Source: Bathynomus jamesi (Eukaryota > Arthropoda > Malacostraca > Isopoda > Cirolanidae). Taken from it: a stretch of 64,000 bases of DNA. Positions 1 through 11,228 of the stretch are shown here, in pieces. Every line of letters begins with the position of its first letter. Position 1 is the stretch's first letter. Position numbers and translations under genes: made by a program. Location: contig JAJOZX010012085.1 in the NCBI GenBank assembly GCA_023014485.1, forward strand, positions 26,001-90,000, read 5' to 3'. The notes beneath the pieces are model-generated. The model was not told the DNA's origin and did no database searches. It saw nothing but the letters and a program-made list of their open reading frames with translations.

Positions 1-186
1 GAAAACTTTTCCCCAAATGGCTTCCACATCTTTAGTGACAATTCTGTAACATTCTTTTGTTGTTCTAGAACCTTTCAAAATCAGTTCTTGTTTTCTTACC
101 AATAAATAATGCCTAAATACGTCAGCCTTTGAAGGAGTCATTGAAGGTGGAAATTCTGCTGGGTGACCAAATGTTGAATTGTTCAT
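1..186 (-). CDS. N-terminal fragment of a hAT-like transposase, cut by the window edge
   Basis: An open frame of 62 codons runs from an ATG at 186-184 to base 1 without a stop, so it continues left of the window. About 17 residues in it reads PSKADVFRHYLLVRK and near the edge KDVEAIWGKV. This resembles the N-terminal block of the two hAT-like transposases elsewhere in the window (LPTNRQ at about 16370 on the minus strand and at about 53610 on the plus strand), which also have a run of aliphatic residues followed by a V-x(3)-W-like segment. The resemblance is by eye and short. I infer a 5' exon of another copy of this arthropod transposon family. It could equally be an unrelated host exon. No TIR was found to its right. 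Confidence 0.4.
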   Translation of the reverse strand, partial: MNNSTFGHPAEFPPSMTPSKADVFRHYLLVRKQELILKGSRTTKECYRIVTKDVEAIWGKVF

Positions 187-820
187 TTTGCTTCTTGTCA
201 CCAATGTTTCACTTATTTAGGCCTAGTAGCATTAATAACAAGAAACTAATTGTTAAATTCCAGCAATTGAATCATTCAATCTGAATTTAATATACCTAAC
301 TCATTCAGAATTAAATCATAACTCATTCAATCATAAACAATTGAAAATAACAATCTGAAACTAAACAAAAAAAGTGACAATAATTTATATAATTCATCTA
401 TCTAAATTAATCTATGAAATCTATTCAATCTATCCAAATTAATCTAATCTACTTAATAAGACTTAATATAATGCATGATTGTGTAGTAATGCTTAGTTAA
501 GAATATTAAATTTTGTTTAATTAAATAAGATAATGTTTAATGTAAATCATTTACTAATAATTATGAAACAAATTGTTTAAAATGGGTAGGGTTGGTAATA
601 CTGAATAGGCTTTGAGAGTGGACTACCCTATAACGGTTTTCAGTCTTGAGGCAGAACGCGTTACGCGTAGGTGGCAAAATGTAACGTAGAATAAATAAGT
701 TGTGTGTGTCCCTCTCCGACCGAAATATATTTAGTAATATTTCATACTCGCATATCCCCTAATTAACTAAACCATTTTCGAAATTAATAAAACGTAACAA
801 GTGTTAATAAGGAGTATTAA
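187..820. other. AT-rich non-coding stretch, nothing recognised
   Basis: There is no open frame, splice-consistent exon or terminal repeat that I can support here. It may hold the promoter or 5' end of the transposase fragment to its left. Confidence 0.4.
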
Positions 821-975
821 TTAACCTCCCCCCCCTTCGTTTTGTAACGGTCTTTTAGAGTCAGAACTCGGCGTCGCTACCGGAAACTATATAGAGAGCA
901 ATAGAGATATAGTAAAGTAGGAAGAAGCGTAAAGTAAATAACGAAGAAAAAGATATAATAAAAGCGTTCACTACA
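821..975. repeat. Direct repeat copy 1 (about 155 bp)
   Basis: The sequence starts TTAACC plus a C run and ends GTTCACTACA. It is repeated almost exactly at 3416-3574. I see two substitutions plus a different C-run length. It encodes nothing visible. Confidence 0.9.
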
Positions 976-3415
976 TCTGGTGCTAGCGGTGGTCCTCTTA
1001 CATCATATTTTGTATGAGGCTTACCCACGTGTTAGTATTTCGATTAAAATTCTTAAAACCCGGTATAATAACAAATAGCGTTAATGAATATTTTATTTCG
1101 ATTATTAAAATATCTAAATGCAAAATTTTACCCCGTTTGTAGGCAAATTTCGAATTTCATGCCTTAAAAATTTCATTGTAAATAAAATTTAAAAATGGCG
1201 CTTCGCGTCCTGATAGTGTCCCTGACTCCTGCCTAAGAATTCAATTTGTTTCGTCCAGTTCCGTTGCTTTTCGTTTGTCCGACTCAGTATTGCGAGTCAT
1301 TATTACGTTAAATTTTGTTCATTTCGGTTGGAGAGGGTATAGTTTGAAAATTATCGTGCTGCCTGAAGACTCAATTTTCTGTTCTTTTCGTCTCTCCCAC
1401 TGTATGCCTTTCTTTCAGCTTACCTCTGTTGTTTACTTGTTTGTTTAAAACTTATGGAATTAGTGAAAATTGTAATAATCATAATAATAAGAATAATGAT
1501 TTGTACGTAAGTATAGTTTGAATACAGTATGATACACAATTCATATGGTCCTTTCAAAGTGTTTCAGCGAAAATTTGTATCGCATTTCTGGGTATATATA
1601 CATATATAGTACAACATTTCAGGAATATGAGAAATTTTCTGGGTTTCATTAGCAGATTTTTGATTATATTTCGATTGCCTGTATATAATAATAGGATTAT
1701 TTTGTAAATATAGGTTTACGGGCTTTTTGCTTTGCTCGCTTCGCGCTAAAATAGGATTATGTTACAGTTAAGGGACAAATCGAAAAATAAATCTTAAAGA
1801 TATTAAAAATTGTCAGATTGGGCCGTATAGGATTGTGTTAAATTTCAAAAATAAGCTACATTGGTTTAATGGAACTAGCGAAATTGTGTTGTGAAATTTT
1901 CTATAAAAGTTGTTTTGGATATTTTTTTATACTCATTAATTATATACAATTTGGTAGGTAAGCTGGTTATCTATTTTTTTTCCTGTTTCTTTCGTTTATT
2001 TCACGACAATTCCGACATATTTGGTAAAAAGGCTATTGTATCGTACTTAAGAAGAATTTCTTGTAGGCCTATCGTAAAATATTGTTCGGAGATAAACCGT
2101 TATTACGGTATGTCTATTGAGTAGTAAATTTTTAGTTATTTAACAAAATTTTCATTGGTTTAACATAAATAAGCATAGGATTTTCCTTTCAAAAGCACAA
2201 ATGTTGACTTAAATTCTTAATAGCTCTTTCCGCACATAACATTGAACTTATTAAAATATAGGCCTAAAAGCGGCAGAAAATTTTATTTTTATTTTGGTGG
2301 CCAATGTGAGTTACGGTACACATTTTACTAAAGCTGGAAATTATAATTTTTTTTGAATTACAGAAATTTGTGTAGGAAGTTGTTATTTTCATATATTTTC
2401 CTTACGTTTTATAAATTCATTCAATAATCAATTTATTTATACAGGTAGGCCGATTTTTATTTTTCTTTCCAGTTCAATGACAATGGTAAAATTTTTAGTT
2501 CAAATTTAGATTGTATTCTAAAAAGGATGTTTTAATTTGAAATTTTAATTTGGAATTAGAAATGAAAAATGTCCTTTTTTTTTAGTTTGAGCGTTTGCAT
2601 GGAAAATATTACGAAATTATGTTAGGATATAATGCAGTTTCATTCGGTTAGGGATATTTGTATAGAGGTTCGCTTACAAACAAAGCGACCGCTCTCAATT
2701 AGGAAATGTTTTAGTTTTGTTTACAGTGGATTGTGTGTAATCTTTTAGTACATATGATCTATTCTTATTTAGTATAATTATGCAAATTTGTAATTTCACT
2801 TGGAAACGATAAATTGATGAGATTTCTGTGATTTGAAAACCATACTGAGGTTTCTGTTGAAGGAGAGAGTTGTATCTCAGATGTAATTTGCAAATTGCAA
2901 GTTCAATTCTTATGAAATTTGATGTTTCAAGTTGGAATTACTGTATTGAAATAATTTTTGGTAGTAATATTTAAATTTTTTAACTTTTTAATAACTGTTT
3001 AGAAAATTATTGTTGTTTAAACCTTCAGTCGGAGTTAACTAGTGCATTTGAAACATTGACTCAAGTGTACACTCGGAAATGGAGCCTCATAGATAGCCAG
3101 TAACGTTTTTGTGGCATCTGTGTGCTCCTCCTCAAAGCAAGAGGGTTCATGATTGTCAGAGAATGGATGACATGAAGTTTCTGGGGTTCATTTTTGTCTT
3201 TTGTACTTAGAGGTATTGAGGTGATTTCTGACGATAGTTTGAACAATAATATTTCTTAAATTATACTAACAGTTACTATGTATGGGCGCTTTTATATTTA
3301 TACTGTACAATTTTGTTTAGCGTTTTATGACTTTTTTTTTTATCTTCTCTGCTGTGACTGCCATAAGTGACCTTATTGGTAACTAGATTTGATTAAATTT
3401 TTGCGAAAATTTTTA
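976..3415. other. 2.4 kb between the two direct repeats; no recognisable gene
   Basis: The stretch is AT-rich with only short chance open frames. Just inside the left repeat is TCTGGTGCTAGCGGTGG. This begins with TGG and could be read as a tRNA primer-binding site, but no purine tract precedes the right repeat and neither repeat has TG...CA ends. I see no protein homology. Confidence 0.4.
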
Positions 3416-3574
3416 TTAACCTCCCCCCCCCCCCTTCGTTTTGTAACGGTCTTTTAGAGTCAGAACTCGGCGTCGCTACCGGAAACTATATAAAGAGCAA
3501 TAGAGATATAGTAAAGTAGGAAGAAGCGTAAAGTAAATAATGAAGAAAAAGATATAATAAAAGCGTTCACTACA
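3416..3574. repeat. Direct repeat copy 2 (about 159 bp)
   Basis: This is the second copy of 821-975 in the same orientation, with a longer C run. It reads ATATAAAGAG where copy 1 has ATATAGAGAG. Confidence 0.9.
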
Positions 3575-3758
3575 ATTGTCACATTTGGGATTTATATCTG
3601 TGGAGAGAGTAAAAGGGGGGGGATGCTATGGAAGGGGTAATGGGGGTCGCATATACTAATTTTTTTTTACAAGATGTTGAGATCATTATTTCCAACTACG
3701 TGCATACTGTGGAATTGGAGGAACTCGATTTTTGATATGTTTGCCCCCCCCCCCCCTA

Positions 3759-3975
3759 TTAGATACAGTATTAGATATAAGGTTCATAATGAAGTGTAAA
3801 ATAAATAGTTTCTGGAAATTTTAGTTTATATTGGCCTTATCACATTAATTATAGTTTATAGTTGTTAATATATAAGACTGCATAACCATATTATAAAAAA
3901 TGCTAAGTTAAAAATAAGTTTATGAGAAGTAAATTGATGTGGGTTTTTAGGTTGGGTTTTTGGGTACCAACCCTG
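3759..3975. mobile_element. Right end of a hAT element (second copy at 45415-45634)
   Basis: About 215 bases match 45415-45634 in the same orientation, from TTAGATACAG to GGTACCAA. This copy ends cleanly in CAACCCTG, the inverse of the CAGGGTTGG start of the hAT at 42508. It is therefore the intact right terminus of a 5'-truncated member of that family. Confidence 0.75.
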
Positions 3976-5286
3976 ATTATAACTGATAAAACCAATTAGG
4001 CAATGACATTGTAGCAATTTGATTAAAAAATAATTAATCATTTTCTCTATTCTCTCTTTACAAGCTGTAATTAAAATGTCTAAGGAACTAAGTTTATCCC
4101 AGAGTGGACAAATAATTGCACTTTCAAGAGAGGGAATGTCCCAATGCCAGATCTCAGCAAAAATCAACTTTTCAAAAGGGGCTGTCCAAAGAACTATAAG
4201 CAGATATAAAGAATCTGGATCATGCTCTTCAAAGACAAGATCTGGCAGACCTAAAGTGACTACTGATTCTGAGGATCATTACATCAAGGTTACATCACTG
4301 CTTGACAGAAAAGCCACAGCTACACAGATTCAGGCACAGTTGAATGAACAATGGGAACTCTCCAATAAGTACAAGTACTATAAAAAGAAGACTCGCAAAA
4401 GCTGGTCTCCATGGCAGAGTTGCTGTGTCCAAACCACTACTGAGGAAACAAAATAAGGCTAAAAGATTGGAGTGGGCAAGAGAATATCAAAATTTTACTG
4501 TAGATTACTGGAAAAAAAGTTCTTTTCACTGATGAATCAAAAGTGGAACTTTTTGGGTCACAAGGAAGAGTTTGTTAGATGTAGAACCAACGAAAAACTG
4601 ATAGATCCCTGCATAAAACATTCAGTAAAACATGGTGGAGGCAACATTCAAGTTTGGGGTTGTTTCAGTTATTCTGGAGTTGGAGATCTTCACAGAATCA
4701 CTTACACACTCACAAAAGAGAAGTACCACTCCATACTAGTGAACTAGTGAGACAAGCAACACCATCAGGATTGTGTCTTTGTGGTCAAGGATTCATTTTC
4801 CAGCAGGATAATGACCCAAAGCACACTTCTAACCTTTGCATGAACTATCTCAACAGGAAAAAAGATAAAGGTGTTCTACAAGTTATGAAGTTTCCTCCAC
4901 AAAGTCCTGATCTCAGTCTAATAGAACATCTTTGGGACCATTTGAAGAGTCTGAAAGCTAGAAAGAATATAACTTCTCTTGATTCTCTCTGGGAGAATGT
5001 AGAAGAATGCTGGGATGGCATAGCACAAGATGTTATCCAGAAACTTGTCAAATTTATGTATCACAGCTCTAGTGGAAGCTGTCATTAAAGCCAAAGGAGG
5101 TCATACTGATTATTAATAAGATTATGCCATTAAATTGTTAATTTCTTTACAAATTTATAATAATGACATTTAGAAGCAAATAATGTAACAATAAAAAATC
5201 AAATTTTGTTGTAATTATCATATGTATTTGTACAATTTACAATAAATTGGGTGATTATAAGGTGGATGCAGACTTGAACACCACTG
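3976..5286 (+). mobile_element. Tc1-like transposon, left end lost
   Basis: The right terminal repeat is clear at 5249-5286 and ends ACACCACTG followed by TA. Read inward it starts CAGTGGTGTTCAAGTC, the standard Tc1 type. The matching left repeat is absent; the element abuts the hAT end at 3975. Confidence 0.8.
4076..5088 (+). pseudogene. Tc1-family transposase, broken by frameshifts
   Basis: Tc1 transposases cut and paste their element at TA dinucleotides. The N-terminal paired-like helix-turn-helix half is intact from the ATG at 4076 (SQSGQIIALSREGMSQCQIS, then a GRPK linker at about residue 60). The DDE catalytic fold follows across several frames. FTDESK at about 4535 holds the first Asp, QQDNDPKHTS at about 4805 the second, and PPQSPDLSLIEHLW at about 4895 the Glu, giving DD34E-like spacing. 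At least three frame changes (about 4360, 4515 and 4740) prevent a single product, so it is inactive. It runs from the ATG to the stop at 5088, close to a full-length family member of about 340 residues. Confidence 0.88.
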
Positions 5287-5288
5287 TA

Positions 5289-5645
5289 AATGTATTCCAT
5301 GTGCAAATATTCAGTATTTCTTTTCTCCAATGTACACAACATATTAGTGTTGATTTTTTGTTAACAATTTTTTTTTTTTTACATTTTCTGCTTTGCGGGG
5401 GGTTTAGGGACCCCAAAAGAGTAATTTCTAAACAACTTTTAAATTTGAAATTGTGCAGTTTTTGAAGCTCCTAGCAATGTTATTCCTTATGAAATTCTCT
5501 CAAACACAAAAAGAATTTTTGTTCTATCTTAATTTGGAGTGAAGATAATTAAATTTAAAAACTTGGGATTCACGAAATATGGGGGGGCCATAACTTTTGA
5601 ACTGTAAGTCTGATCAAACTAAAAATTGAAATTTGGCGGTTGTTA
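5289..5645. other. No gene seen
   Basis: Intergenic-like, T-rich sequence between the Tc1 right end and the next MITE. Confidence 0.4.
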
Positions 5646-5653
5646 GTATATAG

Positions 5654-6062
5654 TAGGGCATGGTTCTGATTAATTGGTTAATCAGTTAATCATTTGTTTC
5701 AAATTTAATCATTAATTAATTAAAAAAATATTTTTTGAAAAATGATGGGAAATGATTAATTTTCCTCATAATTTCAGTATCATTTTACCTTAAATTTTGT
5801 AATGTATCATTTAAATTTGGCACCTTTTTGCATGTATAAACTGTCAAATCTGCCCATGCCTGATTTCTTGAACTAAAGCAAACTAAATGTGCGAGCAAAA
5901 TGTTTTCTTCAGTCTTATCTCACGCAACAGAAACAGTAAAGCTCTTTCTTACTCTTTTCAGAAGTATTTAATTTTTAATAATTTTTAATCAGTTAATCAT
6001 CGATTTAGAAAATTTCATCATTCATCACTTTCTCCTAAAATTGATTAATTAACTATGCCCTA
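5654..6062. mobile_element. hAT-type MITE, 409 bp
   Basis: The ends are TAGGGCATGGTT and, inverted, TAGGGCATAGTT. Flanking 8-bp repeats are GTATATAG (5646-5653) and GTATATAC (6063-6070), one mismatch, which fit the hAT target pattern nTnnnnAn. The interior is AT-rich and partly self-complementary (repeated TTAATCAGTTAATCAT) and non-coding. Confidence 0.82.
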
Positions 6063-6070
6063 GTATATAC

Positions 6071-6620
6071 ACAATGGTATACACCAACTTGCATAAAAAT
6101 CAGAGGGTGTGGTGTCAAGCACTGCATTACTTGACCTGGAATGCACCAGTAAGATAAAAGCTACCACAGCCATCCGAAAAACAGTAATTTAATTTACAAA
6201 GGAATGTTTTTCTTTTTTTAATAAAGAAGGGCTTAGTTTTTTATTTTTTGAAAAAGTTATTTGAACAGAGCAGGTACAGTGCAAATAGAAAACAAAAATA
6301 AATGAATTTTTTAACTGTTTTATTTCATAAACCTTCCCATAGTTGGTCACTGTAAAAACTAAAAAAAATAAATAAATAAATACATTATATTTATGCTATG
6401 TGAAACTCAATTAGGCCTATTGCCGTAAAAACAGCAGATGCCAACATGTTGGCAAATGAGCCAATAGTTAGCATTATCAGCTGTCAATACTATCAGTGTT
6501 CCCTACCACATATATGTATATGCAGCTTCATTAAATATTTTAATGTTATCTGCATCATAAATCATTTTTCTTCTCCTTTCAAACTTGAATGGAGGGAATA
6601 GCTATTGAAATAATAAATGG
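6071..6620. other. No gene seen
   Basis: AT-rich spacer between two MITEs. No feature is supported. Confidence 0.4.
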
Positions 6621-6628
6621 GTTTCAAC

Positions 6629-7064
6629 CAGGGTTGTGGAGTTGGAGTCGTGGAGTCACACGTTTCAGGGCGGAGTCGGAGTCAGTAAAAAACTTCCGAC
6701 TCTGACTCCAATTTCTGTGTCCTGTGTCACCCTTAATTTCTAAATCCTAAATACTAACATTTAGGTTATTTAGTTTTTTGGTCAATAAACCTTATTCATT
6801 GATAGCCCCTAGATTAAGTTTTTTTAATATTTTTTTTTTACATTTTCAGAATATACAATTAATATTTATTTAAATATAAAATATAAAATTTCACACTTAG
6901 TGTGGTGGTGATGAAATGTCTTATTATTATGATAATTATAGAGTGAAACACTAGAGGAGTCGGAGTCGTATATTTAAAATGTGAGGAGTCAGAGTCAGAT
7001 TTTTAGATTTTTTACAATGTGTGGAGTCGGAGTCAGAAAATTTTGGACCGTCTCCACAACCCTG
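6629..7064. mobile_element. hAT-type MITE, 436 bp (GGAGTCGGAGTC family)
   Basis: It starts CAGGGTTGTGGAG and ends with the inverse, and is flanked by a perfect 8-bp duplication GTTTCAAC (6621-6628 and 7065-7072) that fits nTnnnnAn. The subterminal GGAGTCGGAGTC repeats are shared with the element at 41558-42395. It lies only 135 bases upstream of a TBC1D15 exon. Confidence 0.9.
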
Positions 7065-7199
7065 GTTTCAACCCTTGAAGTAATTTTTATTTGATTATTG
7101 CAGCTGTCAGCAGTGGTTCCTATTTCATGTTCTTCCTTGGTTCCCCACCTTAAAGCAGCAACTGTATATTTTTATGTCTTTGCATTTTTTATTCCACAG

Positions 7200-7286
7200 T
7201 TGGTTTATGAACAAGATGAAGTTCAGTTTTTGACTGATTCAGAAGAAGAATCTATTCATATTGGAAAACTTCGAATTATTGAAGAA
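7200..7286 (+). CDS. TBC1D15: TBC1D15/17-like Rab GAP, first visible exon
   Basis: TBC1D15 family proteins are cytosolic GTPase-activating proteins for Rab GTPases (Rab7 in vertebrates) with an N-terminal regulatory domain (DUF3548) before the TBC domain. This 29-codon exon encodes VYEQDEVQFL...GKLRIIEE. It aligns with the start of the family, where a YEQ-x-V motif is followed by a short loop and G-x-L-R-x-L/I-E. It is bounded by a good acceptor (ATTCCACAG at 7191-7199) and donor (GTAAGT at 7287), and both ends are phase 0. The next in-phase exon is 52 kb away at 59303. The start-codon exon was not found, so upstream exons probably lie left of here. Confidence 0.78.
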
Positions 7287-7691
7287 GTAAGTCTGAAATA
7301 AAATTAGAGTACTTAAGCAGTTTTGCCATATGAATAATTCCACAGCAGAATTTTGGAATCAGCTCATGTTTAGCTCTACTTTAGATGGGTTAAATTTAAA
7401 TCAATCCAGTGATGATGTATAGGCCTTACAGTGCACAGTGGCAGCAAAGACAGAAATGACAGCAAAATCATATGTAGAAGTAATCACTTGGCCAATTTTT
7501 TTTTTAATTTTTGGAGTATAATAATTTAGGACTATAGAGCAGGCATCCAGAAACCTTTTTGAGGGGGGTAAGAATCAAAATATTTTACTCACCTTTGAGG
7601 TCTGGATACCACAGTATCAATTATAATTCATTTATATTATTATTATTGGCTATTCACTTCTGACTTAATATCTAAACCTTAAACAATAGTA

Positions 7692-7821
7692 CAGTAATGC
7701 CTCGGTATATGAGTTAATTCATTCCCGGAGATTGCTCGTAAAGCGGCGCACTATTTCCCATAGACGTAATGTTATAATTGGCAGTTTCGTTTTTGCAATA
7801 AAATTTTGCGTATGAAATATA
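7692..7821. mobile_element. Terminal fragment of a pogo/Tigger-like element
   Basis: After TA the sequence begins CAGTAATGCCTCGGTATATG. This resembles the terminal repeat CAGTAATACCTCGC of the Tigger at 35429-37171. No other end is present. Confidence 0.5.
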
Positions 7822-8395
7822 CCGGGTGTCCTAGAATTATCTCTACAATTTTTGGCTGTTATTAAAAGTCAACCATGAAGTGTAGAAATTCCAGTGTTGT
7901 CCCATTTTACAGAGAAACTCATTAAGTTTTTTCTGATAACAAGTTTTGACAAGTTTTTTCTTTTTTGTATGCGGGTGACAGACATTGATGATTTAAAAGC
8001 AAGAATCACAGCTGCTATTGAGCGAATTGATGTGGATATGCTGCAGCGTACATGGCAACATTTGGATTATCGATTGGATGTTTTGCGAATCACTGATGGT
8101 GCACATATCGAATGTTTGTAACAACGTTACTTTAATAAAAGAAACTTTTGAAAATACAGATTCTAAATAATCTTGTTTAAGAATTTTGCGTGTGTTATCA
8201 AGAATTTTATTAAAAGATGAAATTGTACAGATAATTTTCGGACACACTGGAATTTCTAAAAAACTTGTCAAAACTTGGTATCAGAAAAAACTTAATGAGA
8301 TTCTCTGTAAAATGGGACAACACTGGAATTTCTACACTTCATGGTTGACTTTTAATAACAGCCAAAAATTGTACAGATAATTCTCAGACACCCTG
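7822..8395. mobile_element. Mariner-like deletion derivative, 574 bp, long TIRs
   Basis: The ends are CCGGGTGTCCTAG and, inverted, CAGGGTGTCTGAG, bordered by TA. The inverted repeats run about 135 bases each (7822-7960 against 8258-8395) with few mismatches. The centre retains the last part of a transposase gene. Confidence 0.9.
7969..8121 (+). pseudogene. C-terminal remnant of a mariner-like transposase
   Basis: The frame reads VTDIDDLKARITAAIERI, then a WQHLDYRLD block, then GAHIECL and a stop. This is the typical tail of the Tc1/mariner transposases whose C-terminus ends in G-(A/R)-H-(I/V)-E. The catalytic DDE core is gone, leaving about 50 residues, so the element could only move if another copy supplied transposase. 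Confidence 0.8.
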
Positions 8396-8625
8396 TATAA
8401 TAATCATAAATGAAAGGCAATAAAATAATTCAGCAGCCAGACTCTGTACTGAACGGACGCATTTCCTGAGCTCTCTGATATTGCATCTACTTTTGCATAT
8501 TGCTGAGAATTTTACTTTTGGAAAGTTCTGAATTTTATATACTTGAATTTATATTCATGTTGTTATAATTAAGTAATTGAATATTAGTGGTTTTTAGTGA
8601 TTTAGAAGTTTTCATAGCGTGCTGA

Positions 8626-8793
8626 ATAGCGTCCAAATTCAGTGATCCTAGCCTTTCTATAAAAGATGGGGTGCATTTTAATGAAATAGGTAATGCTAGG
8701 CTAGGTAGGTTAATAGACGAAAACATGCGAAAGCTGTATAGGTCGAAGTCGTCTTTAAATGTTGTGGGTCCGGGGAACGTGGGCCCGACGTGA
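8626..8793 (+). pseudogene. CR1 LINE ORF1 C-terminus with esterase-type DxxH block
   Basis: The open frame contains DPSLSIKDGVHFNEIG followed by a leucine-rich helix and a stop at 8791-8793. D-G-V-H-x-N-x-x-G is the last block of SGNH/GDSL esterases, which many CR1-clade LINEs carry in ORF1. The 5' part is missing because a stop in this frame lies at 8623. ORF2 starts about 27 bases downstream, which is normal spacing for the clade. Confidence 0.65.
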
Positions 8794-8819
8794 AAAATAG
8801 TTTAGAACGCCGGCCCATG

Positions 8820-11228
8820 GTAAAAAATAACTTAAACGTCTTTTATTGTAACGCATGTAGTATTAGAAATAAATTAAACGAATTTAAGGTGATAATTTAT
8901 TCTGGCAACTACGATATAGTTGCTTTCACTGAAACGTGGTTAAATACCGTGACTTGGGACTTGTTGGGGGAACTTGATATACCAGGTTTTAAACTCTCTA
9001 CTAACGATAGGTTACATAGGTTTGGTGGTGGCATTTTGCTGTATATTCGTAATTCACTTAGGGCTATCGAGGTTAAGTTAGATTTTCTGGCAGCAATTAA
9101 TGCGATATGTGTTGAAGTTACGGCGCGTAGTATTAGTTTAAATTTTGTTGTTGTTTATAGACCTCTCCCGTTCAACCCTTCGACATTGAGTTCATGGAGG
9201 ATAATTTTTTATGACATAGTTACCGAACCAACGTGCGGTGACAATATTTTAGATTTGATGATGATGAACAGCGAAAATATAGTTGAGAGTTTAGGATGTA
9301 GTGATCATCAAATTCCTAGGTTTAAGTTATTGATAGAAAACACTAAGGATAGTAACGTAATAGAAGTTCCTGATTTTTGTAGGGCTAATTTTGATAGTTT
9401 TGTGGATAGGATGAGAGTAGTGGACTGGGATAACTTATTTATGGGTAATGACACAAACTTGCATCGGGTGGCATTTAAAGAAAGTTTTAGGAATATTGAA
9501 TATTATTCCTCGTAGGCCCAAGCGTGCTAGAAATCATGGTAGGCCCAAGTGGTGGACTAGGGAAATAGGCGAGTTCATAAACAAGCATAATAGAGTGTAT
9601 AGACTTAATAAGCACAATGGCACGGCAGCTAACTTTAATAGATATATCGAGCTTAGACGCCAGGTTAAAAGATCAGTTAGGAATGCTAAGTGTAATTTAG
9701 AGATACTTATAGCTGTGGATAGTAAACATAATCCAAAAAAGTTTTTTGAATACGTTAATAATTGTAAGCCGATAGAAGATAACATAGGCCCTCTAGTGGA
9801 TGTTAATGGCGCTTTGGATTCTGATGCTCAGGCAATGGCAGGTATTTTCAGTAACTTTTTTGCGACAGTTTTTACTGTAGAAGATGTAAATAATGTCCCG
9901 GACATGGATGATATCATTCCATTTAGTAGGGAGACTATTTTGGATGAAATAACTGTTTATGAGGGTGAGATTGCGCATTATATAGATAGGCTAAAAGTTA
10001 GGAAGGCTCCAGGCCCTGATGCTTTTTATCCCAGACATTTGAAAGATTTGAAAGACATTATCATAGGCCCCTTAATGAAGATTTTTAATCAGTCACTCGA
10101 AACGGGGATTATTCCTGAAGACTTCAAATCAGCTAACGTCATGCCTATTTTTAAAAAAGGTGACCGCGCAGTAGCTAGCAATTATAGGCCCATTAGCTTA
10201 ATGTCAATTGTCGGTAAACTTTTCGAATCCATAGTTAGGGATCGTATCATTGATCACTTAGAAAGTAGAGATTTGATTAATAGTAGTCAGCATGGGTTTC
10301 GACGCCATAGGTCTTGTTTAACTAATTTGTTAGAATTTTATAACGAAATAGTGCATGAATACGATAGGCATAGATAGAGTGGCTGACGTTATTTATTTAG
10401 ATTTTAAAAAGGCATTCAATACAGTTCCGCATAGGAGATTAATTGTGAAGGTCAAAGCGCATGGTATACGCAGTCAGGTAGCAAACTGGTTAGAAGAATG
10501 GCTTCGTGCTAGGAGGCAGACAGTGGTAGTTAATGGTAGTGAATCAGGGTGGTTGGAGGTAGGTAGCAGTGTCACACAGGGTTCAGTGTTAGGCCCATTG
10601 CTATTTGTAATTCACATTAATGACATAGATGTAGGATTGACTAGTAATGTGTCAAAATTCACGGATGATACAAAATAGGCAGTAAGGTTGTTAATGAAGA
10701 CGATAGAAATAGGCTCCAAGACGATGTAAATAGGATTATGGAGTGGACAGATGCAATTTAATGTAGACAAATGTAAAGTTTTGCATGTAGGTTCTCGTAA
10801 CAATAATTACACGTACCGTACACTATGGATGATAGTGAGTTGGCGAGCATTGATGAGGAAGTAGATTTAGGCATACGCGTATCTAAGGATTTAAAGGTTA
10901 GGAACCAGTGCCTGGAGTCTTGCACAAAAGCTAATAGGATGTTAGGCTTCATAGCGCATAATTTTGAATTTAAATCGAAGGATATTATATTGCCCCTTTA
11001 CAAGTCCCTAGTCAGGCCTCATTTAGAATATGCTGCTCAGTTTTGGTGCCCGTATTTGCGCAAGGATATTGATAGGTTAGAAAGGGCTCAGCATCGTACC
11101 ACGAAACTAATGCCATCATTGCACAACAAGCCTCATGAAGATAGGATTAAAGAGTTGGACTTGCATTCACTCGAAAGTAGGAGATTAAAGGGGGAGCTTA
11201 TTGAATTTTTCAAAATCATTAATAACAT
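8820..11228 (+). pseudogene. CR1-like non-LTR retrotransposon ORF2 (endonuclease + reverse transcriptase)
   Basis: ORF2 nicks genomic DNA and reverse-transcribes the element RNA from the nick. The AP-endonuclease part starts at about 8820 (NACSIRNKLNEF, then FTETWL). Its middle is deleted at about 9180, where VVYRPL runs straight into a proline-rich splice, so the GDFN block is missing; SDH follows. The reverse transcriptase begins at about 9990 (KAPGPDAF) and continues NYRPISLMS, QHGFRRHRSC, LDFKKAFNTV and QGSVLGPLLF. The catalytic box is FTDDTK, where F-A-D-D is expected. The thumb region continues to 11228 (KCKVLHVG, LVRPHLEYAAQFW, RAQHRTTKL). Frame breaks occur at about 9500, 10370 and 10680. 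The frame is cut at 11228 by the LTR of Gypsy A. Confidence 0.9.

Noticed and set aside
1200..1242. Short ATG frame after a GCG-rich patch, considered as the TBC1D15 first exon
   Set aside because: It stops after 13 codons and has no convincing donor, so it cannot be linked to 7200.
1891..2124. 77-codon open frame
   Set aside because: AT-rich, hydrophobic low-complexity reading with no family resemblance, splice context or codon structure.
821..3574. Canonical LTR retrotransposon
   Set aside because: The repeats do not have TG...CA ends, no polypurine tract precedes the right copy and no gag/pol lies between; kept only as a direct repeat pair.
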